64,000 nt of DNA, taken from contig CANLOU010000001.1 of the NCBI GenBank assembly GCA_947492995.1, forward strand, positions 877,001 to 941,000, given 5' to 3'. Position 1 is the first letter of the stretch, and the number at the start of each line of letters is the position of its first letter. Below, piece by piece: positions 1-8,220 of this stretch. The position numbers and the translations under genes are program-made. Source of the stretch: an uncultured Litoreibacter sp. (GTDB lineage Bacteria; Pseudomonadota; Alphaproteobacteria; Rhodobacterales; Rhodobacteraceae). The notes below the pieces were generated by a model. The model was not told the DNA's origin. It saw only the letters and a program-made list of their open reading frames with translations, and did no database searches.

Positions 1-1
1 T

Positions 2-493
2 GTGCCCCTTGCGAGAATGGCAAGCGTCGCCTTGTCGACAGACTCTCATCACATCACCTGCCCAAAACCTGATGGGCTATCACGGGCGATGGAGCAGGCG
101 TTGGAACGCGCAGAGATGAAGCCAGATGTGGTTGGCTATGTGAACTGCCATGGCACCGGCACCCAGATCAACGACGAGGCAGAGGCCATCGCGCTTGAAG
201 CTGTGTTTGGTGGCGGTGCCACTCGACCCATCGTGAGTTCAACCAAAGGCACAACCGGCCACTTGTTGGGCAGCGCTGGCGCTATCGAAGCCATCGCCAC
301 AGTTTTGGCTTTGCGCGCGGGCGAGGCCCCCAAAATGACCTCGACGATCAACCCCGAAGACATCCCGTTCACCTTGCCCGTCGAGGGAGAGGACCGAACG
401 ATCCGCACAAATGTCGCCATGAGCAACTCGCTTGGATTTGGTGGCCTCAATGGGAGCCTGATTTTTCAGCTCCCTGAAACTGGAGATTTCTGA
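2..493 (+). CDS. Beta-ketoacyl-ACP synthase, C-terminal part (5' end outside window)
   Basis: The 163 visible residues are the C-terminal half of a KAS II/FabF-type condensing enzyme, which joins an acyl or aryl thioester to malonyl-ACP by decarboxylative Claisen condensation. The two catalytic histidine motifs are present: CHGTGT near residue 50 and KGTTGHLLGSAGAIE near residue 82. The cysteine nucleophile would lie upstream of the window. The C-terminus has NSLGFGGLNG where FabF usually has NSFGFGGTN, so it is not a close FabF copy. Its TGA overlaps the ATG of the following dehydrogenase gene (TGATG), so they are co-transcribed. In context it is probably the chain-extending ketosynthase of a natural-product operon, not housekeeping fatty acid synthesis. 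The apparent GTG at position 2 should not be taken as the start. Confidence 0.88.
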   Translation: MPLARMASVALSTDSHHITCPKPDGLSRAMEQALERAEMKPDVVGYVNCHGTGTQINDEAEAIALEAVFGGGATRPIVSSTKGTTGHLLGSAGAIEAIATVLALRAGEAPKMTSTINPEDIPFTLPVEGEDRTIRTNVAMSNSLGFGGLNGSLIFQLPETGDF

Positions 494-1674
494 TGCGTAC
501 GATACGCAATCTGTCCCGTGCCAATGACAACGGCAGCTACCGGACCGAATTAGTTGAAACATTGGCTGAAGCCCTGGATCAATGGGGGCCCCTTTTGAAC
601 GAGGGCTGGCAGGCCGACGATCAGGCATCTGTGTTTGGCAAGAACCGCTGGCAAGCAATGGTCGACGCCGGACTGACTGGACTGACGACTTCGGAAGAGC
701 TTGGTGGATTAGAGCTGACAGTCTCGGAGCTGACGGATGTCTTGGTTCATCTCGGCTATGTCTGCGAGGACTCTGGTCTAGGCTTTTCGTTGGCCACACA
801 TCTTTGCAGCACATGCATCCCAATTCAAAAATTTGGAAGTGATGCGTTGAAGGATGATCTGCTTCCGAAATTGACGGTGGCCGAAGTGGTGGGCGCACAT
901 GCAATCACGGAACCAGACAGTGGTTCAGACGCGTTTGCGATGGGAACCAAAGCCGTCAAAGATGGTGATGAGTACATCCTGTCCGGCGAGAAATGTTACA
1001 TCTCCAATGCGCCCATCGCAGATGTTTGCGTAGTCTATGCTCGAACCCATCCGGAGAAGGGCGCGCTTGGTGGGTTCTCTGCTTTTGTGGTCGATTGCGA
1101 CACCAAAGGGTTCACAATTGGTAAAGCCCGCAAAAAGATGGGGCTTCGCACCGCACCGATGGCGGATCTCTATTTTGATGACGTTCGCGTGCCAGCCAGC
1201 CGTCTGATTGGCCGAGAGGGGCAAGGCTTCTCGATTTTGGATTTTGTCATGAAATGGGAAATCCTTTGTGTCTTCGCGCTGCAAGTTGGCGAGATGCGTC
1301 GGCAATTAGATCGCTGCATTTCGTTTGCAAAAACGCGCCAACAATTCGGGGCGGCGATTGGCAGCTATCAGGCGATTTCACATCGCGTCAGCGATATGCA
1401 TATCCGGCTTGAAAATGCGCGCAATTGGTTGAGCCGCGCGGTCACCGCCATGGACGGTGGTGGTCAAGCGTCGCTGGAAATTGCGTCTGCCAAACTGGCA
1501 ATTTCAGAAGCCAATGTCGCCAATTCCATGGATGCGATCACGCTGCATGGCGGCGCTGGCTACATGATTGAGACCGGGATCGAGAGCCATCTGCGCAACG
1601 CCATGGGGGGGCTGATCTACTCAGGCAGCTCAGACATTCAAAAGAACCGCATTTCCGCAATGCTAGGCCTGTAA
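493..1674 (+). CDS. Acyl-CoA dehydrogenase-like flavoprotein, probable carrier-bound aminoacyl (prolyl) oxidase
   Basis: This is a 393-residue acyl-CoA dehydrogenase family protein with N-terminal helical, middle beta-barrel and C-terminal helical domains. The FAD/substrate signature ITEPDSGSDAFAM is at about 138-150. A Glu (about 256, in MKWEIL) lies where the carrier-linked prolyl oxidases of pyrrole-forming clusters (the RedW/PigA/PltE type) have their catalytic base within a similar WE segment. The C-terminus has the usual HGGAGYM and YSGSSDIQKN motifs. In those clusters the enzyme oxidises L-prolyl-S-carrier to pyrrolyl-2-carboxyl-S-carrier by removing four electrons. The gene directly precedes an adenylation enzyme and a free carrier protein, which is the same trio. 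Family assignment is secure; the proline substrate is inferred from context and could be another amino acid. Confidence 0.85.
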   Translation: MRTIRNLSRANDNGSYRTELVETLAEALDQWGPLLNEGWQADDQASVFGKNRWQAMVDAGLTGLTTSEELGGLELTVSELTDVLVHLGYVCEDSGLGFSLATHLCSTCIPIQKFGSDALKDDLLPKLTVAEVVGAHAITEPDSGSDAFAMGTKAVKDGDEYILSGEKCYISNAPIADVCVVYARTHPEKGALGGFSAFVVDCDTKGFTIGKARKKMGLRTAPMADLYFDDVRVPASRLIGREGQGFSILDFVMKWEILCVFALQVGEMRRQLDRCISFAKTRQQFGAAIGSYQAISHRVSDMHIRLENARNWLSRAVTAMDGGGQASLEIASAKLAISEANVANSMDAITLHGGAGYMIETGIESHLRNAMGGLIYSGSSDIQKNRISAMLGL

Positions 1675-1689
1675 AACGAGGTATTTGAG

Positions 1690-3216
1690 ATGTTACTGCA
1701 AACAAATTTCCAAATTTCCAAGACCCGCGCTTTCTATGAATTGCTGCGCGAAGAGATGCTGAAAACCCCTGACGCTGAAGTTGGGACGATGACCGAAAAG
1801 GCCAACTTTGCGGAGATATTGGATCTGGCGGAAATCATTTGTGCCGAGTTTCCAGAGGTCAGCAGCGACCGTGATGAAACAATTGCGATCTGTGCCGAAA
1901 AAAGCCCCAAGACGGTTGCCGCTATATTGGGTGCGTTGTCGGGAGGTATCGCTTATGCGCCACTTGATCCCACCCACCCCGACACCCGATTGACCAACAT
2001 TTTGGATGATCTTGGGCCGGCTGTTCTGGTTGTTGATGACAGCACACGTGGTCGCTTTGAGGTATGGGCCCGTCGGAGCGGCACACGTTTGTTGACGCTA
2101 TCGGAGTTGCCTGACCGTGTTCCGGAGCGAGTGGTAGCCTCGGGCGCTAGGCAATCCTTGGCCGCGGTGTTGCACACATCGGGGTCGACGGGAAAACCGA
2201 AACGGGTTTTGATCGAAGCGCCTGCGCTTGATGCGTTTCAAGGCTGGATCGTAGACGAAATCAGCATTGATATTGACGACTGTATTTTAAGCCATGCGCC
2301 CTTTGCGTTTGACCTGTCATTCCTTGATCTGTTTGCATCTTTAGCGGGTGGGGCCTGCATCGCATTGGCTGACACGAGGACGGCGCGCAACGGACCAAAG
2401 CTTGTTCACATGATGCAGGAACAGAACGTTACCGTTTGGCATTCCGCACCATCCGCGTTGAAGTTGGTCGCCGAGGCTGCACGGGACATAACGCTGCCAC
2501 AGGTACGCTGTGTGCTATTTGCTGGCGAACCGATGCCTGGACGTTTGTTGCGCCAGCTCATGGGCATTTTCCCTAATGCCCGTTTCATTAACATCTACGG
2601 ATGCACCGAGACCAACGATACATTCTTCTACGATGTGCCACGGCTGGACACACCTGACCCGCTGCCTTTGGGGCGCAAATTACCTTATGTAGACTTCATT
2701 CTTATGGACCGGACGGAGCAGCCGGTAGAGGGTGAAGGCGAGGGTGAGCTGTGGGTACGCTGCCCGACCATGATGCGGGGCTACAGCGACCAAGAACTTA
2801 CCGCAAAAGCCACCGGGTGGCGCGACGGAATAGGCTACTACCGGACCGGAGATATGGTCCGCCGTGATGACAAAGGCGTTGTCCATTTTGTCGGCCGAAA
2901 CGACACCATCGTGAAACTCAGCGGCGTGCGTATTGATCTCAATGAAATCGAGGCCAATCTACAGGCCCATCCGCTTGTGGACGAGGCTGCGGCCTATGTC
3001 GACAAATCCGGTGAGACGGCGGTGCTGAATGCATTCGTCTCCAGCAAATCTGATGAGCTGAACAGCATTGATCTGCGGCTTTATCTGATGAAACGGCTGC
3101 CGACCGCAGCCATCCCACGTAAATTTATGATTTCCATTCAGGAGGTGCCGAAAAACTCTAACGGGAAGGCATGCAGACGCATGCTGGAACAACAACTCGT
3201 CGACACCCATCCCTAA
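1690..3216 (+). CDS. Stand-alone amino acid adenylation enzyme (aminoacyl-AMP ligase for a carrier protein)
   Basis: A 508-residue ANL-superfamily ligase that would activate an amino acid with ATP and load it on the downstream carrier protein. Visible core motifs are the phosphate loop HTSGSTGKPK (about 162-171), FDLS at 207-210, YGCTET (about 303-308), YRTGD (near 398) and a C-terminal catalytic-lysine segment NSNGK. The Asp in FDLS matches the residue that binds the alpha-amino group in NRPS adenylation domains, which argues for an alpha-amino acid and against a fatty or aryl acid. It has no condensation or carrier domain, like the prolyl-AMP ligases RedM and PigI. A GAGG ribosome-binding site lies 8 nt before ATG. 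Proline is the leading substrate guess because of the adjacent dehydrogenase; the pocket code was not computed. Confidence 0.86.
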   Translation: MLLQTNFQISKTRAFYELLREEMLKTPDAEVGTMTEKANFAEILDLAEIICAEFPEVSSDRDETIAICAEKSPKTVAAILGALSGGIAYAPLDPTHPDTRLTNILDDLGPAVLVVDDSTRGRFEVWARRSGTRLLTLSELPDRVPERVVASGARQSLAAVLHTSGSTGKPKRVLIEAPALDAFQGWIVDEISIDIDDCILSHAPFAFDLSFLDLFASLAGGACIALADTRTARNGPKLVHMMQEQNVTVWHSAPSALKLVAEAARDITLPQVRCVLFAGEPMPGRLLRQLMGIFPNARFINIYGCTETNDTFFYDVPRLDTPDPLPLGRKLPYVDFILMDRTEQPVEGEGEGELWVRCPTMMRGYSDQELTAKATGWRDGIGYYRTGDMVRRDDKGVVHFVGRNDTIVKLSGVRIDLNEIEANLQAHPLVDEAAAYVDKSGETAVLNAFVSSKSDELNSIDLRLYLMKRLPTAAIPRKFMISIQEVPKNSNGKACRRMLEQQLVDTHP

Positions 3217-3240
3217 CAAATACCTTACAGGAGAATACTC

Positions 3241-3495
3241 ATGTCTTACCCATCCCTGCGATCTTTCATCTCTGAGGAATTCGCACCCGACATCGCGCCC
3301 GAAAACCTTTCCGCCGATCTGGATCTGATCGAAACAGGCATTGTTGACAGCCTTGGCGTGCTCAAGCTGATCGCATTCCTTGAAGGGGAATTCGATTTGA
3401 ACATCACCCCCGACGAATTGGACGCTGATTTGTATCGCTCGATCGACCTGATCGAAACGATGATTACCAGCAAACAGATGAAAGTTGCCGTCTAA
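3241..3495 (+). CDS. Acyl/peptidyl carrier protein
   Basis: An 84-residue acidic free-standing carrier protein. The phosphopantetheine attachment site is the serine in GIVDSLGVLKL (Ser37), followed by the usual helical acidic sequence. It starts 24 nt after the adenylation gene behind an AGGAG-type ribosome-binding site. In this operon it should receive the amino acid from the adenylation enzyme, hold it during flavoenzyme oxidation and present it to the ketosynthase. No phosphopantetheinyl transferase is visible in the window, so activation would rely on a genomic enzyme. Confidence 0.9.
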   Translation: MSYPSLRSFISEEFAPDIAPENLSADLDLIETGIVDSLGVLKLIAFLEGEFDLNITPDELDADLYRSIDLIETMITSKQMKVAV

Positions 3496-3531
3496 TCAGA
3501 CGGGATCAAACCACAGAAAGGAGCGAAGGCC

Positions 3532-4575
3532 ATGAAACCTGACCAAGCCGCCGCGGCAGTGATCGCGGGTAACCCACCGTCCGAAGAGGACATGGTCGCT
3601 TACTGGGAGGTCACCGATTCCGGCCTTCGCCCCAAAGCAGAAACCATCGCTGTGTTGGCAGCCTTGTCAGCAAGTAGCAGCAATGTGGAGATGATGCGCA
3701 GCTTCGTGCGCTTCATTCGCAATGCCTATCCGCCGGTGCCCATCGAGGGTTCTCCCCAGGCCGTCAATATCGTTGGCACCGGCGGTGGCAGATCGACGTT
3801 TAACATCTCCACCACGGCGGCCTTTGTTGTGGCCGCTGCAGGAGGACGGGTTCTGAAGTCGGGCTCGTCCGCCTACTCCAGCTCGGTGGGGTCTGGCGAT
3901 ATTCTGAATGCTCTTGGACTGGCCGGATCCCCCGAGGATACCTTTACCGAAGATATGCTGGGACAGACCGGTCTGGCATTTGCTTCAGCGACGCGTTACG
4001 CGCCGATCTGCAAAAGATTGGCGATCTCTGCGATCCCGCTAAATTTCAAGATTATTGGTCGTTTTGTTAACGCACTTGGCCCGATGATCTGCCCGTATGA
4101 GGTACGGGGCAGCGTTGTAGGAACATCGACGCTTGGGCTGTTCGATCAGATACATCAGATCGCTGGAAGTCTTGGCATCAGGTCTTTGATGGTTCACTCT
4201 GAGGAGGGTGTAGACGAGTTGCTGAGTGTTGGAACCAACCGCTTCGTTTGGTCGGATAGCACTGAACCGCATGCCCTCCACCCAACTGATCTGGGTCTTG
4301 AAGGCGGAGACATAAATGCTCTCGTCGGTGGTGACCTGAAAGTTAACCTCGAGATTATGAAAGACATCCTACGCGGCAAGGGCGAGAAGACCTGCACGCA
4401 GACAGTCGCGCTGAATGCAGGCGCCGCCTTGTATGTCGGTGGTTATGCCAACAACCTCCAAAATGGGACGGACATGGCATTGGAATGTCTTGCCGATGGC
4501 GCGCCATACGCAAAACTTGAGCAGGTGCAGGCCTTTGCCAAGGGCGGAATTCGGCAACTGGAAACTGCTGCATGA
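3532..4575 (+). CDS. TrpD-like phosphoribosyltransferase with altered acceptor-binding residues
   Basis: A 347-residue member of the anthranilate phosphoribosyltransferase fold family. The PRPP glycine loop is recognisable as GTGGG at 82-86, followed by STFNIST, and the Mg/diphosphate Asp-Glu pair is at 228-229 (EGVDELLSVGT). The canonical KHGNR motif is replaced by KSGSS (109-113). By eye the anthranilate-binding arginine of the VRxxLGxRT segment is a leucine (about 170). The family reaction is transfer of phosphoribose from PRPP to an aromatic amine. The changes suggest an acceptor other than anthranilate, or a changed binding mode. It is followed by a TrpC-like gene with a 4-nt ATGA overlap and is separated from any trpE, trpG or trpB gene, so it is unlikely to be the housekeeping trpD. 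Confidence 0.82.
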   Translation: MKPDQAAAAVIAGNPPSEEDMVAYWEVTDSGLRPKAETIAVLAALSASSSNVEMMRSFVRFIRNAYPPVPIEGSPQAVNIVGTGGGRSTFNISTTAAFVVAAAGGRVLKSGSSAYSSSVGSGDILNALGLAGSPEDTFTEDMLGQTGLAFASATRYAPICKRLAISAIPLNFKIIGRFVNALGPMICPYEVRGSVVGTSTLGLFDQIHQIAGSLGIRSLMVHSEEGVDELLSVGTNRFVWSDSTEPHALHPTDLGLEGGDINALVGGDLKVNLEIMKDILRGKGEKTCTQTVALNAGAALYVGGYANNLQNGTDMALECLADGAPYAKLEQVQAFAKGGIRQLETAA

Positions 4576-5282
4576 GCCATCGATTTCTGAAGGCCTTGGC
4601 AGAGTCATCTTGCCCTCTGATCGCAGAGATAAAACCAAACTCACCAAAAGTCGGGCCGCTATTGGCGGCCCGTTCTGTTGAGTCGGTTGCGTATGATTAC
4701 TTGAAAGCGGGTGCCCCATGTCTGTCAGTGACGACCGGAGCTTGGCACAGTGGTAATCTTGGAATGATCGCCCAGATGGCCGGGACGGGGCTGCCTGTGC
4801 TGCGCAAAGATTTTATCACCTCCAGACGCCATCTTGCTGATACTCGAGAGGCCGGCGCATCCGCTGCGCTTTTGACGTGTGCGTTGCTGAGGAAAGCCGA
4901 CGTTTGCCGTTTGGCAGAGGATGCGCTGTCGATGGGATTAACCCCCTTCGTCGAGGCTGCATCAGCCGCAGAATTGGACGGATTAAAGTTGCCCGATGGG
5001 GCTGTGTTGGCTATCAATAACAAAGATATTTGCAGCAAAGAAATAGATGACGGCGGCATAGAATTTGGAAAGACTCTTTTTGCGGCTGCACGGTCTACAC
5101 ATGACGGTTTGTTGATTAGCGCAAGCGGGCTTTTGGTCCCTAATGATGTGCAGAAGGCGAAGGATATTGGGTTTGATGGATTTCTCGTCGGAACCGCGCT
5201 GCTATCCGGACCGGCAGACCCATATACCACCACGCGCCAGTTTCTACAGGCCGCCGAAAACAGGATTGAGCCAGCACTATGA
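4572..5282 (+). CDS. TrpC-like indole-3-glycerol-phosphate synthase homologue
   Basis: A 236-residue TIM-barrel protein of the indole-glycerol-phosphate synthase family, somewhat shorter than typical TrpC. Conserved positions by comparison with the Sulfolobus enzyme are Glu19 and Lys21 (EIKPNSP), the catalytic acid Lys79 in LRKDFI, Glu128 (FVEA), Asn149 (INNKD) and Ser185 (ASG). Two positions differ: the usual Arg of INxR is Lys151, and the Glu that precedes the SG phosphate motif is Ala184. The family reaction closes and decarboxylates carboxyphenylaminodeoxyribulose phosphate to indole-3-glycerol phosphate. The substitutions, like those in the upstream TrpD homologue, point to a modified substrate. 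ATGA overlaps at both ends indicate tight translational coupling. Confidence 0.82.
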   Translation: MSHRFLKALAESSCPLIAEIKPNSPKVGPLLAARSVESVAYDYLKAGAPCLSVTTGAWHSGNLGMIAQMAGTGLPVLRKDFITSRRHLADTREAGASAALLTCALLRKADVCRLAEDALSMGLTPFVEAASAAELDGLKLPDGAVLAINNKDICSKEIDDGGIEFGKTLFAAARSTHDGLLISASGLLVPNDVQKAKDIGFDGFLVGTALLSGPADPYTTTRQFLQAAENRIEPAL

Positions 5283-5704
5283 CTTTCATATCTACCTCCC
5301 CGCCCGTTGGCGGCGAAACAATCGGTGTCTTCGGCGTCAAGTCCCGGCAAGGGTCAACACTTATTCGGTCGCTGACCTGGAGGGGCTATCAACCTGTCCC
5401 CGCTATCGACGAGCAGGAGGTCATAAACCTCTTCGAGCATGCGATGATTTCCGCTTTGATTATCACTGACAGTGTTCCGTTGTCCGTAGTACATGATCTG
5501 TGTCGATCCATTCGGATCACCAACGCGATGACACCGATCGTCGTCTTGCTTGACCCAAGCAATCGCGACAAAGCCGTCAGCATTTTGGATGGTGGCGCGG
5601 ACCACTACGCTGTGCAGCCAGCATCTATCGACGAAATACTGCACGAACTGCGCGCCGTATCACGGAGCGCGAGATCGAAGCAGTATTCCAGATTTGCGGA
5701 CTAG
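5279..5704 (+). CDS. Degenerate receiver-domain (CheY-like) protein without output domain
   Basis: A 141-residue protein resembling only the receiver domain of OmpR-type response regulators. Around residues 107-127 GADHYAVQPASIDEILHELR parallels the receiver end GADDYLVKPFxxxELLARVR. A candidate phospho-acceptor is Asp64 in ALIITDSVP, but spacing to the following proline is atypical and the invariant Lys of the KPF motif is Gln113. There is no DNA-binding domain. It may be a phosphorylation-independent regulatory or scaffold protein for the biosynthetic operon. It overlaps the TrpC-like gene by ATGA and its stop abuts the convergent MFS gene with no spacer. Function is unknown. Confidence 0.6.
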   Translation: MTFISTSPPVGGETIGVFGVKSRQGSTLIRSLTWRGYQPVPAIDEQEVINLFEHAMISALIITDSVPLSVVHDLCRSIRITNAMTPIVVLLDPSNRDKAVSILDGGADHYAVQPASIDEILHELRAVSRSARSKQYSRFAD

Positions 5705-6907
5705 CTACGCTAGGTTATGCCAAATTAGCTTTGCTGTCGGCACGAGTTTCTCTTTTTGAGTGATGGCTATCGCCGCCAATGCAATGACTGTCGCCATTGC
5801 GAAATACGGCAGCCTTTCGGATCCAAGGTTTCCCAACCCAAGTGCGAAGAGAGATGCCGCCACTTGGCCAGCGTACAGGGCGGAAGCGATAAAGCCTGCG
5901 ATGATATTGGCGGTTTGAGGTTGCCCATTGGCCATTATCGCCTTGACGGTCATCGGCAGTATTGCACCCAACGACATGCCGACCAAGACGGATGCCAGCA
6001 AGATAGCAAACACAGATGATGCAAGCCCCAGCTCCAGCAGTCCCAAAACGCCTAGAAAAATTGCAACGACTGTGATCGAGCCTGTGCCGGCTTTTTCGAC
6101 CATGCTTCCGATATTCAGAGATACGACACCGCTCACGAGAGTTGCGCACGCAATCGCTAGACCAGACAACGCGGGCATATCCGACATAATCGCCATAAAG
6201 GGAACCTGGGTTGGAATGAGGTAAAATGCGGTCATTGCAAGAGCGACTGTTAGCAGAGGAATCTGTATGTCGCGCCAAAGGACCTTCGATTGATGTTCGG
6301 GTAAATCAGTATTCTGCACTGGCGGTTGCCATTCCAAAGCAGCTGCAAAATAGGCCACCGGCAAGGTCAGCGCATAAAGCGAAAATGGAAACCGCCATCC
6401 CAATTGGGACAGAAGCCCGCCCAACAAAACAAAGACAACGCCGCCAAATGTATTTATCGCAGCCTGTCGGGAGATCACCAATCCACGGGTTGGCCCTTGG
6501 AACAAGGCTGTAATGGCCGCTGTCGCAAAGCAAAGCGTAGCCGCAGTTGAGATACCCAGGCCGATCCGCGTAGCGATCAGCAATCCAAAACCGTTTGTTA
6601 ATCCGCCTGCGACGCCAAAAAATCCCATTGCGATCAATGACACGACAAATCCCAGGCGCTGATCTACCTGCCCGGTCATTTTGCCGATCCACGGGCCGGT
6701 CAGCATTATCAGTACTGCGGGCATCACCAGTGCAATTCGGCCCCAAATGGAGCCATCCGATGCGCCGGAAAAGGCTGTTTCGATGGCTGGGATTGTTGGT
6801 GCAATTGCGGCTCCGCTCATCACAGCGCAGGCGCTCGCCGCCCAGATAACGGTACGGCGAGACGGCGCAAAGGCTGGAAAGCTGCGCATTTCATCAAGTA
6901 AGGTCAT
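5705..6907 (-). CDS. MFS transporter (probable small-molecule exporter)
   Basis: A 400-residue hydrophobic protein with about 12 predicted membrane segments and the N-terminal half loop of a drug:H+ antiporter-type MFS protein (GPWIGKMTGQVDQRLGF near residues 71-87). It is last in the leftward operon after the FAD enzyme, overlapping it by ATGA, so it probably exports the product or an intermediate of the cluster across the inner membrane. The substrate cannot be read from the sequence. Confidence 0.85.
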   Translation of the reverse strand: MTLLDEMRSFPAFAPSRRTVIWAASACAVMSGAAIAPTIPAIETAFSGASDGSIWGRIALVMPAVLIMLTGPWIGKMTGQVDQRLGFVVSLIAMGFFGVAGGLTNGFGLLIATRIGLGISTAATLCFATAAITALFQGPTRGLVISRQAAINTFGGVVFVLLGGLLSQLGWRFPFSLYALTLPVAYFAAALEWQPPVQNTDLPEHQSKVLWRDIQIPLLTVALAMTAFYLIPTQVPFMAIMSDMPALSGLAIACATLVSGVVSLNIGSMVEKAGTGSITVVAIFLGVLGLLELGLASSVFAILLASVLVGMSLGAILPMTVKAIMANGQPQTANIIAGFIASALYAGQVAASLFALGLGNLGSERLPYFAMATVIALAAIAITQKEKLVPTAKLIWHNLA

Positions 6908-8208
6908 GCTGCCTTTGACCTGCTGACAGTGGTTTCCAGAAGGCGCGATACGGCCAAATCGGCGGAGGTTAGGCAGCCCTCCATTGTGTGACCCTCAAGA
7001 TAATCCCCAGCAATCTCCAAACCGGAGATCGTTTCCACACTGCGCAAGAGGTCCCTTTTGAGTTCAGTAAAGTGCGGCGCATACCCACAAATCCCGCCGG
7101 GGTGGCGCGCTATATGCACTTCTTGGCGCTTCGCGTTTATCGGCATGCGCTCAGAGAAAGTTTCCTCGGCAATACGAACCAGCTCGTGATCTGGCTCGTC
7201 CAAAATGTCACGTGCGGCTTTACCTGACAACGTGTAGCGCACGTGGTTCGGTGTATGAAGACGGTTTGCGGAGCAATGACCTAAGGGCGAACCCGGCTCA
7301 AACATGATTGAATGTACGCCCTCTTTGAAAACCGGCGCATCGTAGACAACGTTAACCATAGCGAGGGGGAAGTACCGGATGCCTTCAATCGCGACGCGCC
7401 CATACGCCGGCAGGTCGATAAGACGTTTGAAGACATGTGCAGGCACAGTTGAAATAACGCGATCTGTCGCGACGAGCCGGGACCCATTCTTATCCTTCAG
7501 CTCTAGCCCAGCGACGCATCCATTGTTGGTCAGAATCCGGTTCACCCGCGATCCGAAACGAATGTCCTTGCCAGCAGCAAGGTTGTCATGGATCTGGCCA
7601 ATGCCGCCTGCGATAGCGTGGTGCGATCCCTTCCCGAAGCCGGACGCGAAGAGCATCAGAAGCGATGGATACAACTCCGACGGCTCTGCCCCGCCCATGA
7701 TGATCGAGAACAGCCTTAGCGGCCCCTCAGAGAGCTTCTTGGTAAAGTGGTTGTCGATCGTGGTGTGATCCCAAATCTTCTCGACCTGTTCGATGAGGCC
7801 GGACGTATAATTCAGCTTGTCGGCATTCTGACGCGCGTAGGTCAAAAAGTTGCGCAGCTGCAGCGCGCCTCGCGTTCCGATGGCTGTTGCCAACCTAAGA
7901 TCGCCCGCCAACGTCTTGCTTTTCTGTAGGGCAACAAGCGTGTCGTTCATCACGATATGGAACCCGGGATGTTGGTCTTCAAACTCCGTTAGGTTGAACT
8001 CTTCCAGCAACGCATTGAATCTGGGCCAGGCACTGGAGAAATTCTTGCCGCCAATCTCAAACGAGTGTTCGCCGGACTTGATGCAGGCAGCGCGGCCGCC
8101 AACGTGGTCACCGACCTCGTGAATGATGCTTGGGATGCCTTGCTTTGCAAGAGTATGCGCGGCACCCAGACCGGAGATGCCGGCGCCAATGATGTGGACT
8201 GGTTCCAT
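6904..8208 (-). CDS. FAD-dependent amine-oxidase/protoporphyrinogen-oxidase-like oxidoreductase
   Basis: A 434-residue flavoprotein with the N-terminal dinucleotide-binding motif GAGISGLGAA (about 8-17), followed by an acidic strand end and GGRA (about 37-40). The C-terminal FAD-binding segment GLEIAGDYLEGHTMEGCLTS is at about 397-416. The overall layout is that of the flavin amine oxidase, protoporphyrinogen oxidase and phytoene desaturase superfamily. It lies between AfsA-like and MFS genes, so it is probably a tailoring oxidase of the cluster and not HemG or CrtI. No membrane segment is evident. The substrate is unknown. Confidence 0.82.
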   Translation of the reverse strand: MEPVHIIGAGISGLGAAHTLAKQGIPSIIHEVGDHVGGRAACIKSGEHSFEIGGKNFSSAWPRFNALLEEFNLTEFEDQHPGFHIVMNDTLVALQKSKTLAGDLRLATAIGTRGALQLRNFLTYARQNADKLNYTSGLIEQVEKIWDHTTIDNHFTKKLSEGPLRLFSIIMGGAEPSELYPSLLMLFASGFGKGSHHAIAGGIGQIHDNLAAGKDIRFGSRVNRILTNNGCVAGLELKDKNGSRLVATDRVISTVPAHVFKRLIDLPAYGRVAIEGIRYFPLAMVNVVYDAPVFKEGVHSIMFEPGSPLGHCSANRLHTPNHVRYTLSGKAARDILDEPDHELVRIAEETFSERMPINAKRQEVHIARHPGGICGYAPHFTELKRDLLRSVETISGLEIAGDYLEGHTMEGCLTSADLAVSRLLETTVSRSKAA

Positions 8209-8220
8209 TTCAAATATTCC

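Noticed and set aside
239-904. A 221-codon minus-strand frame
   Set aside because: It is opposite the ketosynthase and dehydrogenase genes and has no recognisable protein features.
6904-8208. Protoporphyrinogen oxidase or phytoene desaturase for photosynthesis
   Set aside because: It only shares the superfamily fold; its position inside the metabolite operon, far from bch and crt genes, argues against it.
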